Virus record (IMG/VR): IMGVR_UViG_3300026078_000019
Span: 1-64,000 of that record
Direction: 5' to 3' (one strand)
Length of the DNA stretch: 64,000 bases
Source: a virus
Part shown: in pieces, positions 38,716 to 46,666 of the stretch
Position numbering within the stretch: the first letter of the stretch is position 1
Layout of the letters: each line of letters starts with the position of its first letter
Notes under the pieces: generated by a model
Databases searched by the model: none
The model's input: only the letters and a program-made list of their open reading frames with translations
What the model was told of the DNA's origin: nothing
Program-made: the position numbers and the translations under genes

Positions 38716-39354
38716 ATGTTTCGACTGTATCGGAGGGAAGACGGCACCATCCACACCCTGGGGTGGATCACCGATGCGACGAAAGCGGTGGTGGAAGAGG
38801 CGAAGCGCACCGGCAACACCGAGGTCTTGGTGTTCAACGACGTTCGCATCGAGATCACGGCGAGTAGTGATCCGGTGGAGCGCGCGAACTACTACTACGC
38901 GGCGCACGAGGAGAGATGCCGCATCGCGGAGGAGAAGAAGAGCCGCGCCACGATGCTGGACTGGGAGAAGAAGCATGCCGATGGTCTTGCGCTGCTCGTC
39001 GAGCGCCTGGCGCTGAGCGAAGAGCAGGCGATGTGGCTGGCGGAGGAGATTCGGGATGCGTTCGAGGGCGCGACCGAAATCAACGAGGGGATGTACCGAC
39101 TGATGCGGCTCAGCGCGGAGATCGATCCGCCGAGAAGCAAGGGAGGTCGGGGACGCAGGGTCAACGCCGCGATGGTGAAGGCCGAGCTGTGGGGTGATCC
39201 CGAGAAGCTGTACGAGAAGGTGCACGCCCTGCGCGCCGAGGCCGACACCTTCGTCGCGAAGCTTCGCGCCGAGGCCGCAGAGATGTGGGGAGTCGATCAC
39301 TGCGCCGACCTCGACTTCTTGCTCGAACGCGTGAAGCCGGGGAGCACGAAGTGA
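38716..39354 (+). CDS. Hypothetical helical protein (212 aa)
   Basis: Starts with a strand (MFRLYRREDGTIHTLGWITD) and continues as long charged helices. No motif recognised. Overlaps the next start by 4 bases. Confidence 0.75.
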   Translation: MFRLYRREDGTIHTLGWITDATKAVVEEAKRTGNTEVLVFNDVRIEITASSDPVERANYYYAAHEERCRIAEEKKSRATMLDWEKKHADGLALLVERLALSEEQAMWLAEEIRDAFEGATEINEGMYRLMRLSAEIDPPRSKGGRGRRVNAAMVKAELWGDPEKLYEKVHALRAEADTFVAKLRAEAAEMWGVDHCADLDFLLERVKPGSTK

Positions 39355-39662
39355 ACGAGGTGAGGTGCATCTGCGAGGAGTGCGGCGGGAACCTGGCCCG
39401 TGATGTGTACGGGGATCAGCACGAGTTCGTGGCTGGTGCTGAGATGGAAGGTGTCTACGCTCACGACCTCTGCGCGCACTGCGGCAAGTCGCACGAAGAT
39501 GCGGCGCACTTCGACGATACCGGGCATGAGGTGCGCGACATCAACAACATCATCGATCGGATGGATTCGCGCGGTGACGTCAGGCCAGCCATCGACCTCA
39601 CGATGTGTCCGCACGGCCCGCATCGTGTGAGACCGAAGATGCTCCCGGAACGCCGCGGGTAA
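39351..39662 (+). CDS. Zinc-binding protein ending in a pseudoknot (103 aa)
   Basis: GTG 39351 gives VNEVRCICEECGGN and later CAHCGKSHEDAAHF, two Cys/His clusters of a zinc ribbon. Its stop TAA lies in the loop of pseudoknot copy 12. The last residues are PERRG. Confidence 0.75.
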   Translation: MNEVRCICEECGGNLARDVYGDQHEFVAGAEMEGVYAHDLCAHCGKSHEDAAHFDDTGHEVRDINNIIDRMDSRGDVRPAIDLTMCPHGPHRVRPKMLPERRG

Positions 39663-39671
39663 GCCGGCGCT
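39644..39671 (+). repeat. Pseudoknot element copy 12, overlapping a stop codon
   Basis: Stem 1 is CCCG/CGGG; stem 2 is AACGCC/GGCGCT with one mismatch; loop TAAGCC. The TAA is the stop of the gene at 39351. Confidence 0.6.
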
Positions 39672-39753
39672 GTGTGATGAACGGAAAGGGCCGACGACGG
39701 AAGTCTACGTGAGAAGGTCGGGCCTCCTGGCAGGGGACGAGACCTGCATCGAT

Positions 39754-39781
39754 CCGGGACCACCGCGGAAAAGCTGGTGGT
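39754..39781 (+). repeat. Pseudoknot element copy 13
   Basis: Stem 1 is CCG/CGG and stem 2 is ACCACC/GGTGGT; loop AAAAGCT. Confidence 0.6.
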
Positions 39782-39862
39782 GTTGTTGAGATGTAAGTCT
39801 CGCGCGGATGCGCCGCGAGCTTTGTTGCGCGCAGCATGGGAGGGATCAGCTTGGCGCAGTAA

Positions 39863-39890
39863 CCCAGGACCACCGTGGGTAAGCAGGTGG
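39863..39890 (+). repeat. Pseudoknot element copy 14
   Basis: Stem 1 is CCCA/TGGG and stem 2 is CCACC/GGTGG; loop TAAGCA. It is the last copy. About 140 bases without a recognised feature follow before the promoter at 40033. Confidence 0.65.
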
Positions 39891-40032
39891 GTCTCAAGCT
39901 AACGCGCCGGGCCTAGGCCGAGCATGGAAGCGATGACGAACGAGAGTTGTAGGGTTGGAGACGATCGCGGGATGGAATGTGCGTCGTACCGATCTCAGAG
40001 ACTGGGGCTTCTCCCCATCTCTTTGCCCGCTG

Positions 40033-40068
40033 TTGACGCCTTGTGTATTCGCATGTATTCTCATACTG
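40033..40068 (+). promoter_or_regulatory. Host-type leaderless promoter with TGTATTC repeats
   Basis: TTGACG (40033-40038), exactly 17 bases, then TATTCT (40056-40061), with the ATG 7 bases after the -10, so the transcript is likely leaderless. TGTATTC occurs twice (40044-40050 and 40054-40060, 10-base period), overlapping the -10. The same architecture lies before the ribbon-helix-helix gene at 63563. Confidence 0.72.
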
Positions 40069-40512
40069 ATGTCACGACGACCCTCTACGCTAAGCCGACG
40101 ACGCCAGAAGCCCGAGCACGTACAGGCGCAGATACAGCGGGCCCAAGCTCGTGCTGCGGACACGACGTCGCGCCAGGAACGCGTTGTACCCCCGGGGGGT
40201 CTGTCCAGCACGACGGGTGGCCTGCGACGCCCGCTGGAGGCCTGGGTTGGTGGCGGGCATCTGTGCCTGTGGTTTGACCATCGCGAGGAACCGACGAGGT
40301 TCGGTCCCCAGGACGAGGTCCGGTTGATGCTGTACCTGCTTGGCCTCTTGGCCGGCGAGATCTGGGATGGGCGCATCACCAAGCTCGACGCGCTGCTGAG
40401 CAGCAAGGCGAACGGCTGGCCCAACGACTACGCCTCGGCGTGGTTGGATCGGTGTGTGAACTCGGCGTGCGAGCGTGAGCATGCGGTCAAGGAGATCCTG
40501 CGATGGCTGTGA
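40069..40512 (+). CDS. Hypothetical protein with basic N-terminus, probably leaderless (147 aa)
   Basis: I chose ATG 40069 because of the promoter placed 7 bases upstream and the lack of an SD. The N-terminal 55 residues are Arg/Gln/Thr rich (SRRPSTLSRRRQKPEHVQAQ); the rest is helical with DEVRLMLYLLGLLAGEIWDG. Its regulator is probably the ribbon-helix-helix protein at 63563. Function unknown. Confidence 0.65.
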   Translation: MSRRPSTLSRRRQKPEHVQAQIQRAQARAADTTSRQERVVPPGGLSSTTGGLRRPLEAWVGGGHLCLWFDHREEPTRFGPQDEVRLMLYLLGLLAGEIWDGRITKLDALLSSKANGWPNDYASAWLDRCVNSACEREHAVKEILRWL

Positions 40513-40802
40513 CTTGCCCGTTCTGCAAGTTGGGGATCGATCCTCTGAGTTGGACCGACGTCAACGGGATCAAGTACCACCCGAAGTGCGTGGGGCTGAT
40601 GGAGGAGGAGAACCGATCCACCAGCGAGATGAACCAGCGTACGGAGCTGACCCGCGTTACCGCGCTGTATCAGATCGGCGAAGTGGTGCTGGAGCTGAGC
40701 AAGGACTCCGGGCAGTGCGCGCTGTGCGGCTTCGACGAGGATCGTGGTAAGCCGCACGCCGAGGACTGCGCTGTCGGCGCTGCCGTGCTCGCAGGTTACT
40801 GA
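40503..40802 (+). CDS. Double zinc-finger protein (99 aa)
   Basis: Two metal sites are visible: CPFC...HPKC in the first 30 residues and CALCGFD...HAEDC at the end. They flank a helical middle. Overlaps the previous gene by 10 bases. A small nucleic-acid or protein-binding factor by type. Confidence 0.75.
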   Translation: MAVTCPFCKLGIDPLSWTDVNGIKYHPKCVGLMEEENRSTSEMNQRTELTRVTALYQIGEVVLELSKDSGQCALCGFDEDRGKPHAEDCAVGAAVLAGY

Positions 40803-40843
40803 GTCAAGATCGTTTCTCTCTTTTGTCCCCAATGGAGAACCGC

Positions 40844-41857
40844 ATGCCGTTTCCGCCCAAGATCGCCCCCAAGCCGCCGGTCGTCCTCGGTGGCATCGAC
40901 ACCACCAAGGACCCGCTGGTGCAAAAGCAGGCGCCGCCGCAGGTCAAGAAGTACGGCGCCGGTGTGGCGGAGCGCGCGGCCGCAACCCGCGCCGCCAAGC
41001 CGCCTATCGGTGATCTCGCCGCCGCCAATCAGGCGTACAAGCCGGAGAGGGATGGCAAGATGACCATCGGCCAGATCACGGAGAGCCACAGACGTGCTAC
41101 GGCTCCCGACGGCACGCCCTCGGCGCTCAGCCCCGGCAGCCTGGAGCTGCTGGGTGCGGTGAAGAAGGCCGCCGACGAGTCCGCAAGCAAGAAGGAGAAC
41201 AAGATGGCCGATCAGATCCCGACCCCGCCCACCCCCACACCCGACACGCAGCCCAACACCTCCACCAAGGCCGAAGGCCCGGCGGCCAAGGAGGACAAGG
41301 AGGCGCTGCTTCGTCGCATCGACGACCTCGACGACCTCGAATACGAGCAGGTGATGCGCTCGATTCAGAAGGACGTCATCCAGAACACGAAGGAGCGCGA
41401 TCACGTCAAGGATCCCGCCAACAAGCGCATCTCGGAGATCGACTTCGCCACCGGCGTCGCTACCGGCGAGTTCACGCAGTGGGTGGAGGTGGTGCCGAGC
41501 AAGCTGCGCGTGCTCTACCGCACCGTCACCGCCATGGAGCTTCAGGCCGCGCGCCTCTGGCTCTTCAACATGACGCAGCAGGATCCGCGCAACGAGCGTC
41601 TGGCTTCCGAGATCTACGGTCTCGCCGTGCTCGTGCTCAGCGTCGTCCAGATCAACACCACCAAGGAGGTCGACCACCTCAAGCGCAACGGCCAGGGGAC
41701 GTGGGATGCCGACTTCGACGAGAAGGCGTTCGAGGCGAAGTACAAGAAGTACTCGCGCATGCCGCAGCCGCTGCTCCACGCCCTCGGCACGCACGGGCAG
41801 TGGTTCGATCTTCGGGTGCGCGAGAACTTCACCTCGGACTTCGCAAAAAATGGCTAG
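40844..41857 (+). CDS. Tail-assembly-chaperone-like protein, pre-frameshift product (337 aa)
   Basis: ATG 40844 has GGAG 6 bases upstream (ATG 40832 is an alternative). The first 145 residues are Pro/Ala/Lys rich and probably flexible; from 146 the sequence is helical. The frame stops at a TAG four bases after the slippery heptamer A AAA AAT at 41845-41851, and a matching open frame continues in -1. This G / G-T design is the hallmark of tail assembly chaperones, which act on the tape measure. No tape measure gene is in this window, so the role is inferred from design only. Confidence 0.75.
   Translation: MPFPPKIAPKPPVVLGGIDTTKDPLVQKQAPPQVKKYGAGVAERAAATRAAKPPIGDLAAANQAYKPERDGKMTIGQITESHRRATAPDGTPSALSPGSLELLGAVKKAADESASKKENKMADQIPTPPTPTPDTQPNTSTKAEGPAAKEDKEALLRRIDDLDDLEYEQVMRSIQKDVIQNTKERDHVKDPANKRISEIDFATGVATGEFTQWVEVVPSKLRVLYRTVTAMELQAARLWLFNMTQQDPRNERLASEIYGLAVLVLSVVQINTTKEVDHLKRNGQGTWDADFDEKAFEAKYKKYSRMPQPLLHALGTHGQWFDLRVRENFTSDFAKNG
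41845..41851 (+). promoter_or_regulatory. Programmed -1 frameshift slippery site
   Basis: In zero frame the codons read GCA AAA AAT GGC TAG, giving the heptamer A AAA AAT, a classical -1 slippery sequence (X XXY YYZ). The -1 frame is open to 42270. The stop is two codons downstream. No obvious stimulatory pseudoknot was identified, though the sequence after it is GC-rich. Confidence 0.75.
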
Positions 41858-42270
41858 AGTCTCCCGTGGGCTGGGCCCTGGCGAACTTGTGGTACGACAA
41901 GTTCAACGGGCTGCCTCCGCGCAACAGCCTTCTGGAGACGATCTTCCTCATGGTGATGGTGCAGCGCCGTCAGGCGCAGCTCCTTGAGACCCGCGCGCTC
42001 GTCCAGAGCATCGTCGGTCTCCACGAGTCGAAGAAGACTCAAGATCCTGCGATCGAGGCGTTCGAAGCCTACTGTTCGAAGATGTTCCCGGTCCTCAGCC
42101 GGGCGATGGACAGCGACAAGGAGAAGGCCCGGACCAACCTTGCCGACTTCGTGAAGAAGAGGGCGAAGATCTCGATGCATCAGATCTACAAGCAGCAGGC
42201 CGAGCACGCCAAGAAGATGGCGACCCTCAAGCGGTTCAAGCTCCAGCCCAAGATGCCGGGCACGCACTGA
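41851..42270 (+). CDS. Post-frameshift extension of the chaperone-like protein (139 aa)
   Basis: After the slip the fused product continues WLESPVGWALANLWYDKF and ends QPKMPGTH, adding 139 residues for a total of about 475. This part has no start codon with an SD of its own at the junction, which supports expression by frameshift. It is helical with MVMVQRRQAQLLETRALVQ and a basic C-terminus. Confidence 0.7.
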   Translation, partial: WLESPVGWALANLWYDKFNGLPPRNSLLETIFLMVMVQRRQAQLLETRALVQSIVGLHESKKTQDPAIEAFEAYCSKMFPVLSRAMDSDKEKARTNLADFVKKRAKISMHQIYKQQAEHAKKMATLKRFKLQPKMPGTH

Positions 42271-42299
42271 AACCGCGTAGAAGACGGTGGAGGTAGATC

Positions 42300-42653
42300 A
42301 TGGGTCTGGAAGACACGATCGAACAGATGCACAGCAGGATGGCGGACGAGATGCTGCCCGCCATCGTTGCTTCTCTCACGGAAGAGGAGAAGGAGCGGAT
42401 TCGCGCAGAAGTGGTGGAGGCCACCATCCGCAAGATCCGTGAGGGCAAGTCCTCGACCATGCGGTCTCTACTGGAGCGATCCGAAGGAGAAGTGTGGAAG
42501 ATGCTGAGGGAGCACCCGGCCGTAGTGGACGCGATCCGCGAGTCGGCGAATCAGTTGGCCGAGGCGTGCGTTCAGGCCGTCAAAGCAGCAGAAGGCACGG
42601 TGCGATCCAACCTCGTGGGTCGATTCAACAAGTTCATCCGGGACGGGTTCTGA
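42300..42653 (+). CDS. Hypothetical helical protein (117 aa)
   Basis: ATG 42300 has GGTGGAGGTAGATC. Long helices with charged residues (EEEKERIRAEVVEATIRKIREG). It lies just after the frameshift gene, where tail genes often cluster, but carries no marker. Confidence 0.72.
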   Translation: MGLEDTIEQMHSRMADEMLPAIVASLTEEEKERIRAEVVEATIRKIREGKSSTMRSLLERSEGEVWKMLREHPAVVDAIRESANQLAEACVQAVKAAEGTVRSNLVGRFNKFIRDGF

Positions 42654-42654
42654 G

Positions 42655-42849
42655 ATGCCCAAGACGAAGAAGAAAGATCAGGAACCCAAGGAGTTCGTAG
42701 TGCGCGTGGAGGCGACGATCGTGGGCAGCGTCACCGTTCACGCCATGGACGAGGACGAGGCGAAGGAAGCGGCGCACGGCAGTATCCCGGTTCCGCCGAA
42801 CTTCAGCCTCACGGACTGGGACGTCGGCAAGCCCAAGGAGGTCGTATGA
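42655..42849 (+). CDS. Small protein with basic start and beta domain (64 aa)
   Basis: Starts two bases after the previous stop. Lys-rich N-terminus then FVVRVEATIVGSVTVHAMDEDEAKEAA, which recalls small DUF-type modules with a strand-helix plan. Not recognised. Confidence 0.72.
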   Translation: MPKTKKKDQEPKEFVVRVEATIVGSVTVHAMDEDEAKEAAHGSIPVPPNFSLTDWDVGKPKEVV

Positions 42850-43292
42850 GCAGCGGGAAGTGCGAAGCCCGCGTCGGCAACTACGACGAGGTCTATCCGT
42901 GCGGTAAGCCGGCGCTGGGCAACAGCACCCGCTGCCCCGATCACATCGAGGCTGGGATCAAGTCGCTGGTGGCGGACATCGCCGGCATCACGACCGAACA
43001 GGGGCGCCTCTTCAAGGAGAAGTCCAAGAAGCAGCACGAGTTGGCCACCCTGCGATCTGCGTTGCAGGTCCAGCCCTACACCATCCTCGTGACGACGAAG
43101 GATCATCGCGAGATTCGGATGAACTTCAGTGATCGTGAGTCGTTCTTGGAGCGAGACGCGCTGCTGCACGGGATGTCCAAGCTACGTGGAGTGGATACCG
43201 GAGTGGCGACTGGCGACACCAACGTGGTGTTCACGGACGTGCCGTACACGTGGGATGAGATGTTGGTGGTGTTCGCAGTGAAAGGGAACTGA
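42846..43292 (+). CDS. Zinc-binding N-terminus, unknown (148 aa)
   Basis: The first 35 residues contain Cys at KCEAR, PCGKP and RCPDH, a likely C3H site, followed by a coiled coil and a beta-rich end. Not recognised. Confidence 0.72.
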   Translation: MSSGKCEARVGNYDEVYPCGKPALGNSTRCPDHIEAGIKSLVADIAGITTEQGRLFKEKSKKQHELATLRSALQVQPYTILVTTKDHREIRMNFSDRESFLERDALLHGMSKLRGVDTGVATGDTNVVFTDVPYTWDEMLVVFAVKGN

Positions 43293-43293
43293 C

Positions 43294-44727
43294 GTGAAGA
43301 AGATCGATCCCAACTACATCATGGACGAGGTCAGCCTGATCGGCGACATCGTCTTGGGCGCGCTCGATCGCGTTTCACTACGGCTCCAGTCGCCGCACTT
43401 CCTCGGTCTCGTGGACGAGCTGCGCGAGCGTAAGATGCTGCGTGAGAGCACGAGGTATCGCAGTTACGGTGCTCCAGCAGGAGAGGTGACGCTGCGCAAC
43501 ATCGACGATCTGCTCGCCGCGCTGGAGCGCCTGCCTCTGTTCGACGCTGCGGTCGCCATTCTGGTCGCCGAGGCCACCAAGAAGCGGGCGAAGGAGATGA
43601 AGCTGGATCAGAAGATGATCTACACCGCTCAGTCGTCGAACGCGCCGCGTACTACTCTGCGCGACGAGGCCCATGGTGAGCAGCGTGAGATCATCATCAC
43701 GCAGAACGCGCCTTTCCTTCCCGGCGATGTGCAAGCGGAGTGGGATGCGGAGAAGGTCCGCATCGAACAGCGCTTCGCCGCCATGTCGCAGTTCGAGATC
43801 TTCGAGGAGTACGTGCGGTACGTCGCCGATACCCTGCGCTTCTACGCCATGGGCCCGGACGAGCGCATCATCGGCCTGCACGCCGTCACCGACCTCACCG
43901 CGTACAACTCGCCCGATCCCTCCTGGACGGAGACCACGGAGGAGAATCTGGAGCATCAGTACCTCGACGACTTCTGGGTGCGTGAGGTGCGCACCGAAGA
44001 TCACGGCGGGGATTGGGTGAACTGGAACGGTGAGGGACAGGCGCCCTTCAGCATCCACGTTCTGTTTCGTCCACGTCTGAAGTGGCCGCAGAAGCGCCTG
44101 ATCGTGACCCAGACCAAGGACATCGAGGTCGTGAACCGGTCGGATACTGGCATGATCGACTTCCGCATGCGCGACGAGGACGGCCATCTCACGGTTGCGT
44201 CCGTACACCCGGGCGTCGCAGTGGAGCTGCTCGCCAGCCCATGGATCGCGTTCTACTTCGGCTCGAACTTCATGCCTGATGTCTGGGGCCCTGGAGCCAC
44301 GAAGATGGAAGCGATGGTGAAGGCTGTCCATCCCGAGCCGCTGGCCCGCATGAATCGCGCCGTGTATCCGTCGCCCGACAACATCGACGCTGCTGCGTAC
44401 GTGATGACGAAGACGGAGAACACGGAGACCGAGGACGAGCTGTGGTCGATCATCGCTCGCACCACCTCCGACATGGGCGGCAGGCGCGTGCTGCTGATCT
44501 GGCACTTCCGTGATATCGAGCGCTGGATGGACGCCGCCCACACTCTGGGCGCCGTCTACATCTTGGGCTCGGAGACCGTGCCGCACGGCCCGGACCCCAT
44601 CGCGGACGAACGCGATACAGATCACATCCTCTACTTCGACATTCCGTTCAGCGCAGACGACACCAAGCTCTTCCTTCGCACGGAGGGCTCGATCTACAAG
44701 CTGGCGGAAGAAGGAGACTGGCCGTGA
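43294..44727 (+). CDS. Large hypothetical protein (477 aa)
   Basis: GTG 43294 starts one base after the preceding stop. The N-terminal 110 residues are helical; the remainder is mixed with many Trp/Asp (TEDHGGDWVNWNGEGQ) and ends acidic. I see no catalytic motif. It is the largest unknown in the middle of the window and may be a structural or accessory protein. Confidence 0.75.
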   Translation: MKKIDPNYIMDEVSLIGDIVLGALDRVSLRLQSPHFLGLVDELRERKMLRESTRYRSYGAPAGEVTLRNIDDLLAALERLPLFDAAVAILVAEATKKRAKEMKLDQKMIYTAQSSNAPRTTLRDEAHGEQREIIITQNAPFLPGDVQAEWDAEKVRIEQRFAAMSQFEIFEEYVRYVADTLRFYAMGPDERIIGLHAVTDLTAYNSPDPSWTETTEENLEHQYLDDFWVREVRTEDHGGDWVNWNGEGQAPFSIHVLFRPRLKWPQKRLIVTQTKDIEVVNRSDTGMIDFRMRDEDGHLTVASVHPGVAVELLASPWIAFYFGSNFMPDVWGPGATKMEAMVKAVHPEPLARMNRAVYPSPDNIDAAAYVMTKTENTETEDELWSIIARTTSDMGGRRVLLIWHFRDIERWMDAAHTLGAVYILGSETVPHGPDPIADERDTDHILYFDIPFSADDTKLFLRTEGSIYKLAEEGDWP

Positions 44728-45275
44728 AAGATCGTGATGCCATCATGGGCGGGCGGGACGAGGAGTTCCGCTACGTCCTCAGCCGCCACGCCGACGAGCG
44801 CATCAACCCGATGATGGCGCAGCGTCTGCTGTGGATCATGCTCAACCCGAGCACCGCGGACGCGAAGTACGACGACGCTACGATCCGCAAGTGCATGAGC
44901 TTCTCGAAGCACTGGGGCTTCGGCCTCATGCGCGTCGTGAACCTCTACGCGTTCCGCGCCACCGATCCTAAGGACCTGAAGAAGAGCGGGTTCCAGATCG
45001 GTCCGAGCAACGACAACTACATCAAGGATATGGGGCGCTGGAGCGGTGAGGTGTGCCTGGCTTGGGGCGCACACGCCGAGCCCGCACGCGCCGCGCAGGT
45101 GATGAAGGTGCTCGACGCGGTGCAGACCGCCGATCGCATCTTCTACCTCAACCTCACGGCGTCAGGCATGCCGGTGCACCCGCTCTACCAGAAGCTCAGC
45201 ACGCCGCGGCAGTACATCGGGAACAACGAAGCGCTGCCGAGTGAGGCGTGGGAGAAGATGAACCGTGGCCGATAG
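44724..45275 (+). CDS. DUF1643 family protein (183 aa)
   Basis: Strong family features: LLWIMLNPSTADAKYDDATI near 35, FSKHWGFGLMRVVNLYAFRATDP near 59, and NLTASGMPVHPLYQKL near 151. DUF1643 proteins occur in phages and bacteria; no biochemical role is established to my knowledge. Overlaps the previous gene by 4 bases. Confidence 0.88.
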   Translation: MKDRDAIMGGRDEEFRYVLSRHADERINPMMAQRLLWIMLNPSTADAKYDDATIRKCMSFSKHWGFGLMRVVNLYAFRATDPKDLKKSGFQIGPSNDNYIKDMGRWSGEVCLAWGAHAEPARAAQVMKVLDAVQTADRIFYLNLTASGMPVHPLYQKLSTPRQYIGNNEALPSEAWEKMNRGR

Positions 45276-45810
45276 CATGGATCGCTTCAGTAGGCTGATG
45301 CCCGTCGGAACGGGTGACGAGCGGTCACACGCCACGTCGTTCCACGACGATCAGGGCGTGGTGTACTCGCTCGACGAGCGCCGGGGCATTGCGGTGCGCT
45401 GGCCCAACAAGGTCGTCACGGCGGAATGGGTGGAGCGCGGCTGGATGGCGGTCAAGGTCAACGGCCTCATCATACAGATCAGGGTCACCGAGGTCGAGGT
45501 CGACGTCTCCAAGCTCGGCAGAGATCTGTTGGAGTCCAGTCCCGTCGATGCTGCCACGATCCCCGCAGATGCGGTTCGCTGCCCTCAGTGCAATGGGCTG
45601 ATGCAGAAGAAGATCAACCTCAACAAGCATCAGTTCCTGGGCTGCAACAACTTCCCGACGTGCAAGGGCAGCCGTCCGTTGTGTCCGGACGAAGGCACCT
45701 GCCACCACGACTGCGTGAAGAAGTGCTTCCGCGTTGGTAGTTGCGAACCGCTCTCCGGCGTGTTCCCCAACGATCAGTGGCCCGTGCACATCAAGAAGAG
45801 GCACACATGA
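45265..45810 (+). CDS. Protein with topoisomerase-I-type zinc finger (181 aa)
   Basis: Residues about 109-145 (VRCPQCNGLMQKKINLNKHQ... FLGCNNFPTCKGSRPL) match the zinc-finger repeats of topoisomerase IA C-termini, and more Cys follow (CPDEGTCHHDCVKKC). These bind single-stranded DNA in topoisomerases. No topoisomerase core is present. Confidence 0.8.
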   Translation: MADSMDRFSRLMPVGTGDERSHATSFHDDQGVVYSLDERRGIAVRWPNKVVTAEWVERGWMAVKVNGLIIQIRVTEVEVDVSKLGRDLLESSPVDAATIPADAVRCPQCNGLMQKKINLNKHQFLGCNNFPTCKGSRPLCPDEGTCHHDCVKKCFRVGSCEPLSGVFPNDQWPVHIKKRHT

Positions 45811-46028
45811 TGGGCGCAGAGCTGAGGGTCGGATCGAGGATCTGGGGCCGCCTGGTCGTGGCTCTGAGGCCTGTGCAGGTGCCCGCGCACGTGCTCGTCG
45901 ACTGCGTGGCCAAGGAGAACCCGGCTGGTCTTCCGGCATGGGATGCGACAATCACCAGCCCTTACACCAAGAGCGGGACCATTGGGGTCACGATCTTTCA
46001 CAACGAGTACTTCCCGGAGCAGCCATGA
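45807..46028 (+). CDS. Hypothetical protein (73 aa)
   Basis: ATG 45807 overlaps the previous stop. Beta-rich and hydrophobic in the middle (RIWGRLVVALRPVQVPAHVL). Not recognised. Confidence 0.7.
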   Translation: MMGAELRVGSRIWGRLVVALRPVQVPAHVLVDCVAKENPAGLPAWDATITSPYTKSGTIGVTIFHNEYFPEQP

Positions 46029-46240
46029 GCAACGCGTGCCGAACCAAGCCGCCCGTGGTTGTGGAGGTGGCGAAGCCGCCGCCCCGCAACTGCGTGGTGC
46101 GCCTCACCGTCTACCGCAAGGACAACACCACCATCGATCTCGACTCCCCACTGATGACCAAGGCGGAGGCCTATGCCGAGATCGAGAACATCACGCAGAG
46201 CGAAGACGAGGCCAGGGCCGCGATCCGGCGCGCGTCGTGA
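46025..46240 (+). CDS. Hypothetical protein (71 aa)
   Basis: ATG 46025 is close to GGAGCAGCC. The sequence has VVEVAKPPPRNCVVRLTVYRKDN and an acidic helix. Not recognised. Confidence 0.7.
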   Translation: MSNACRTKPPVVVEVAKPPPRNCVVRLTVYRKDNTTIDLDSPLMTKAEAYAEIENITQSEDEARAAIRRAS

Positions 46241-46398
46241 GCCTGAGGAGTAGGAAGCGCAGGCGGCTGCAACGCCGCCTCGCCCGAGCACTGCACCTCG
46301 TGTCGAGGCGATGGAGCGGTGGGCCATGGAGAGCGCTCGCCGCCGTGTACCTGGCGAAGAAGCAGATGGAGAGGTTCGATGGATCGCGACGGTACTGA
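46237..46398 (+). CDS. Small very basic protein (53 aa)
   Basis: GTG 46237 overlaps the previous stop. The product is Arg-rich (RSRKRRRLQRRLARALHLVS) with one hydrophobic stretch, so it could be nucleic-acid binding. Being short and Arg-rich it might be a chance ORF, but it fits the packing with no gap. Confidence 0.55.
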   Translation: MSLRSRKRRRLQRRLARALHLVSRRWSGGPWRALAAVYLAKKQMERFDGSRRY

Positions 46399-46657
46399 CA
46401 AGATCCTGATTGACGACTTGCTGTCCAGAAACCTGAAGTGGGCGGAGCACTGGGATCGGCCCGGTGATTACGCCATGATCGCTCGCGGTCTTCGGGTCGA
46501 TGAACATCAGGCCGACTCCTGGGCCAAGGACCTCACACCTCCCGGAGATCCCAACGGCTACAAGGCGAGCGTGGAGGGCATGGCGCACTACGCGCGCAGA
46601 GCCGGTCACGCGAGAGGTCTCGCCACCGCTCTTCTACTCGGTGACATCAAGATCTAG
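46379..46657 (+). CDS. Hypothetical protein (92 aa)
   Basis: ATG 46379 has GGAGAGGTTCG. Acidic N-terminus, then Ala-rich helix (MAHYARRAGHARGLATALLL). Not recognised. Confidence 0.72.
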   Translation: MDRDGTDKILIDDLLSRNLKWAEHWDRPGDYAMIARGLRVDEHQADSWAKDLTPPGDPNGYKASVEGMAHYARRAGHARGLATALLLGDIKI

Positions 46658-46666
46658 GAGACAGCG

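Noticed and set aside
32206-39890. CRISPR array or type I-E repeat
   Set aside because: Copies are not identical, spacing is 95-170 bases, and similarity to type I-E repeats (GC-rich stem with a following TAA) is superficial. No cas gene is seen.
42903-42925. Possible pseudoknot copy (CGGTAAGCCGGCG) within the gene at 42846
   Set aside because: The loop and 3' strand look similar but no stem-2 5' strand precedes it.
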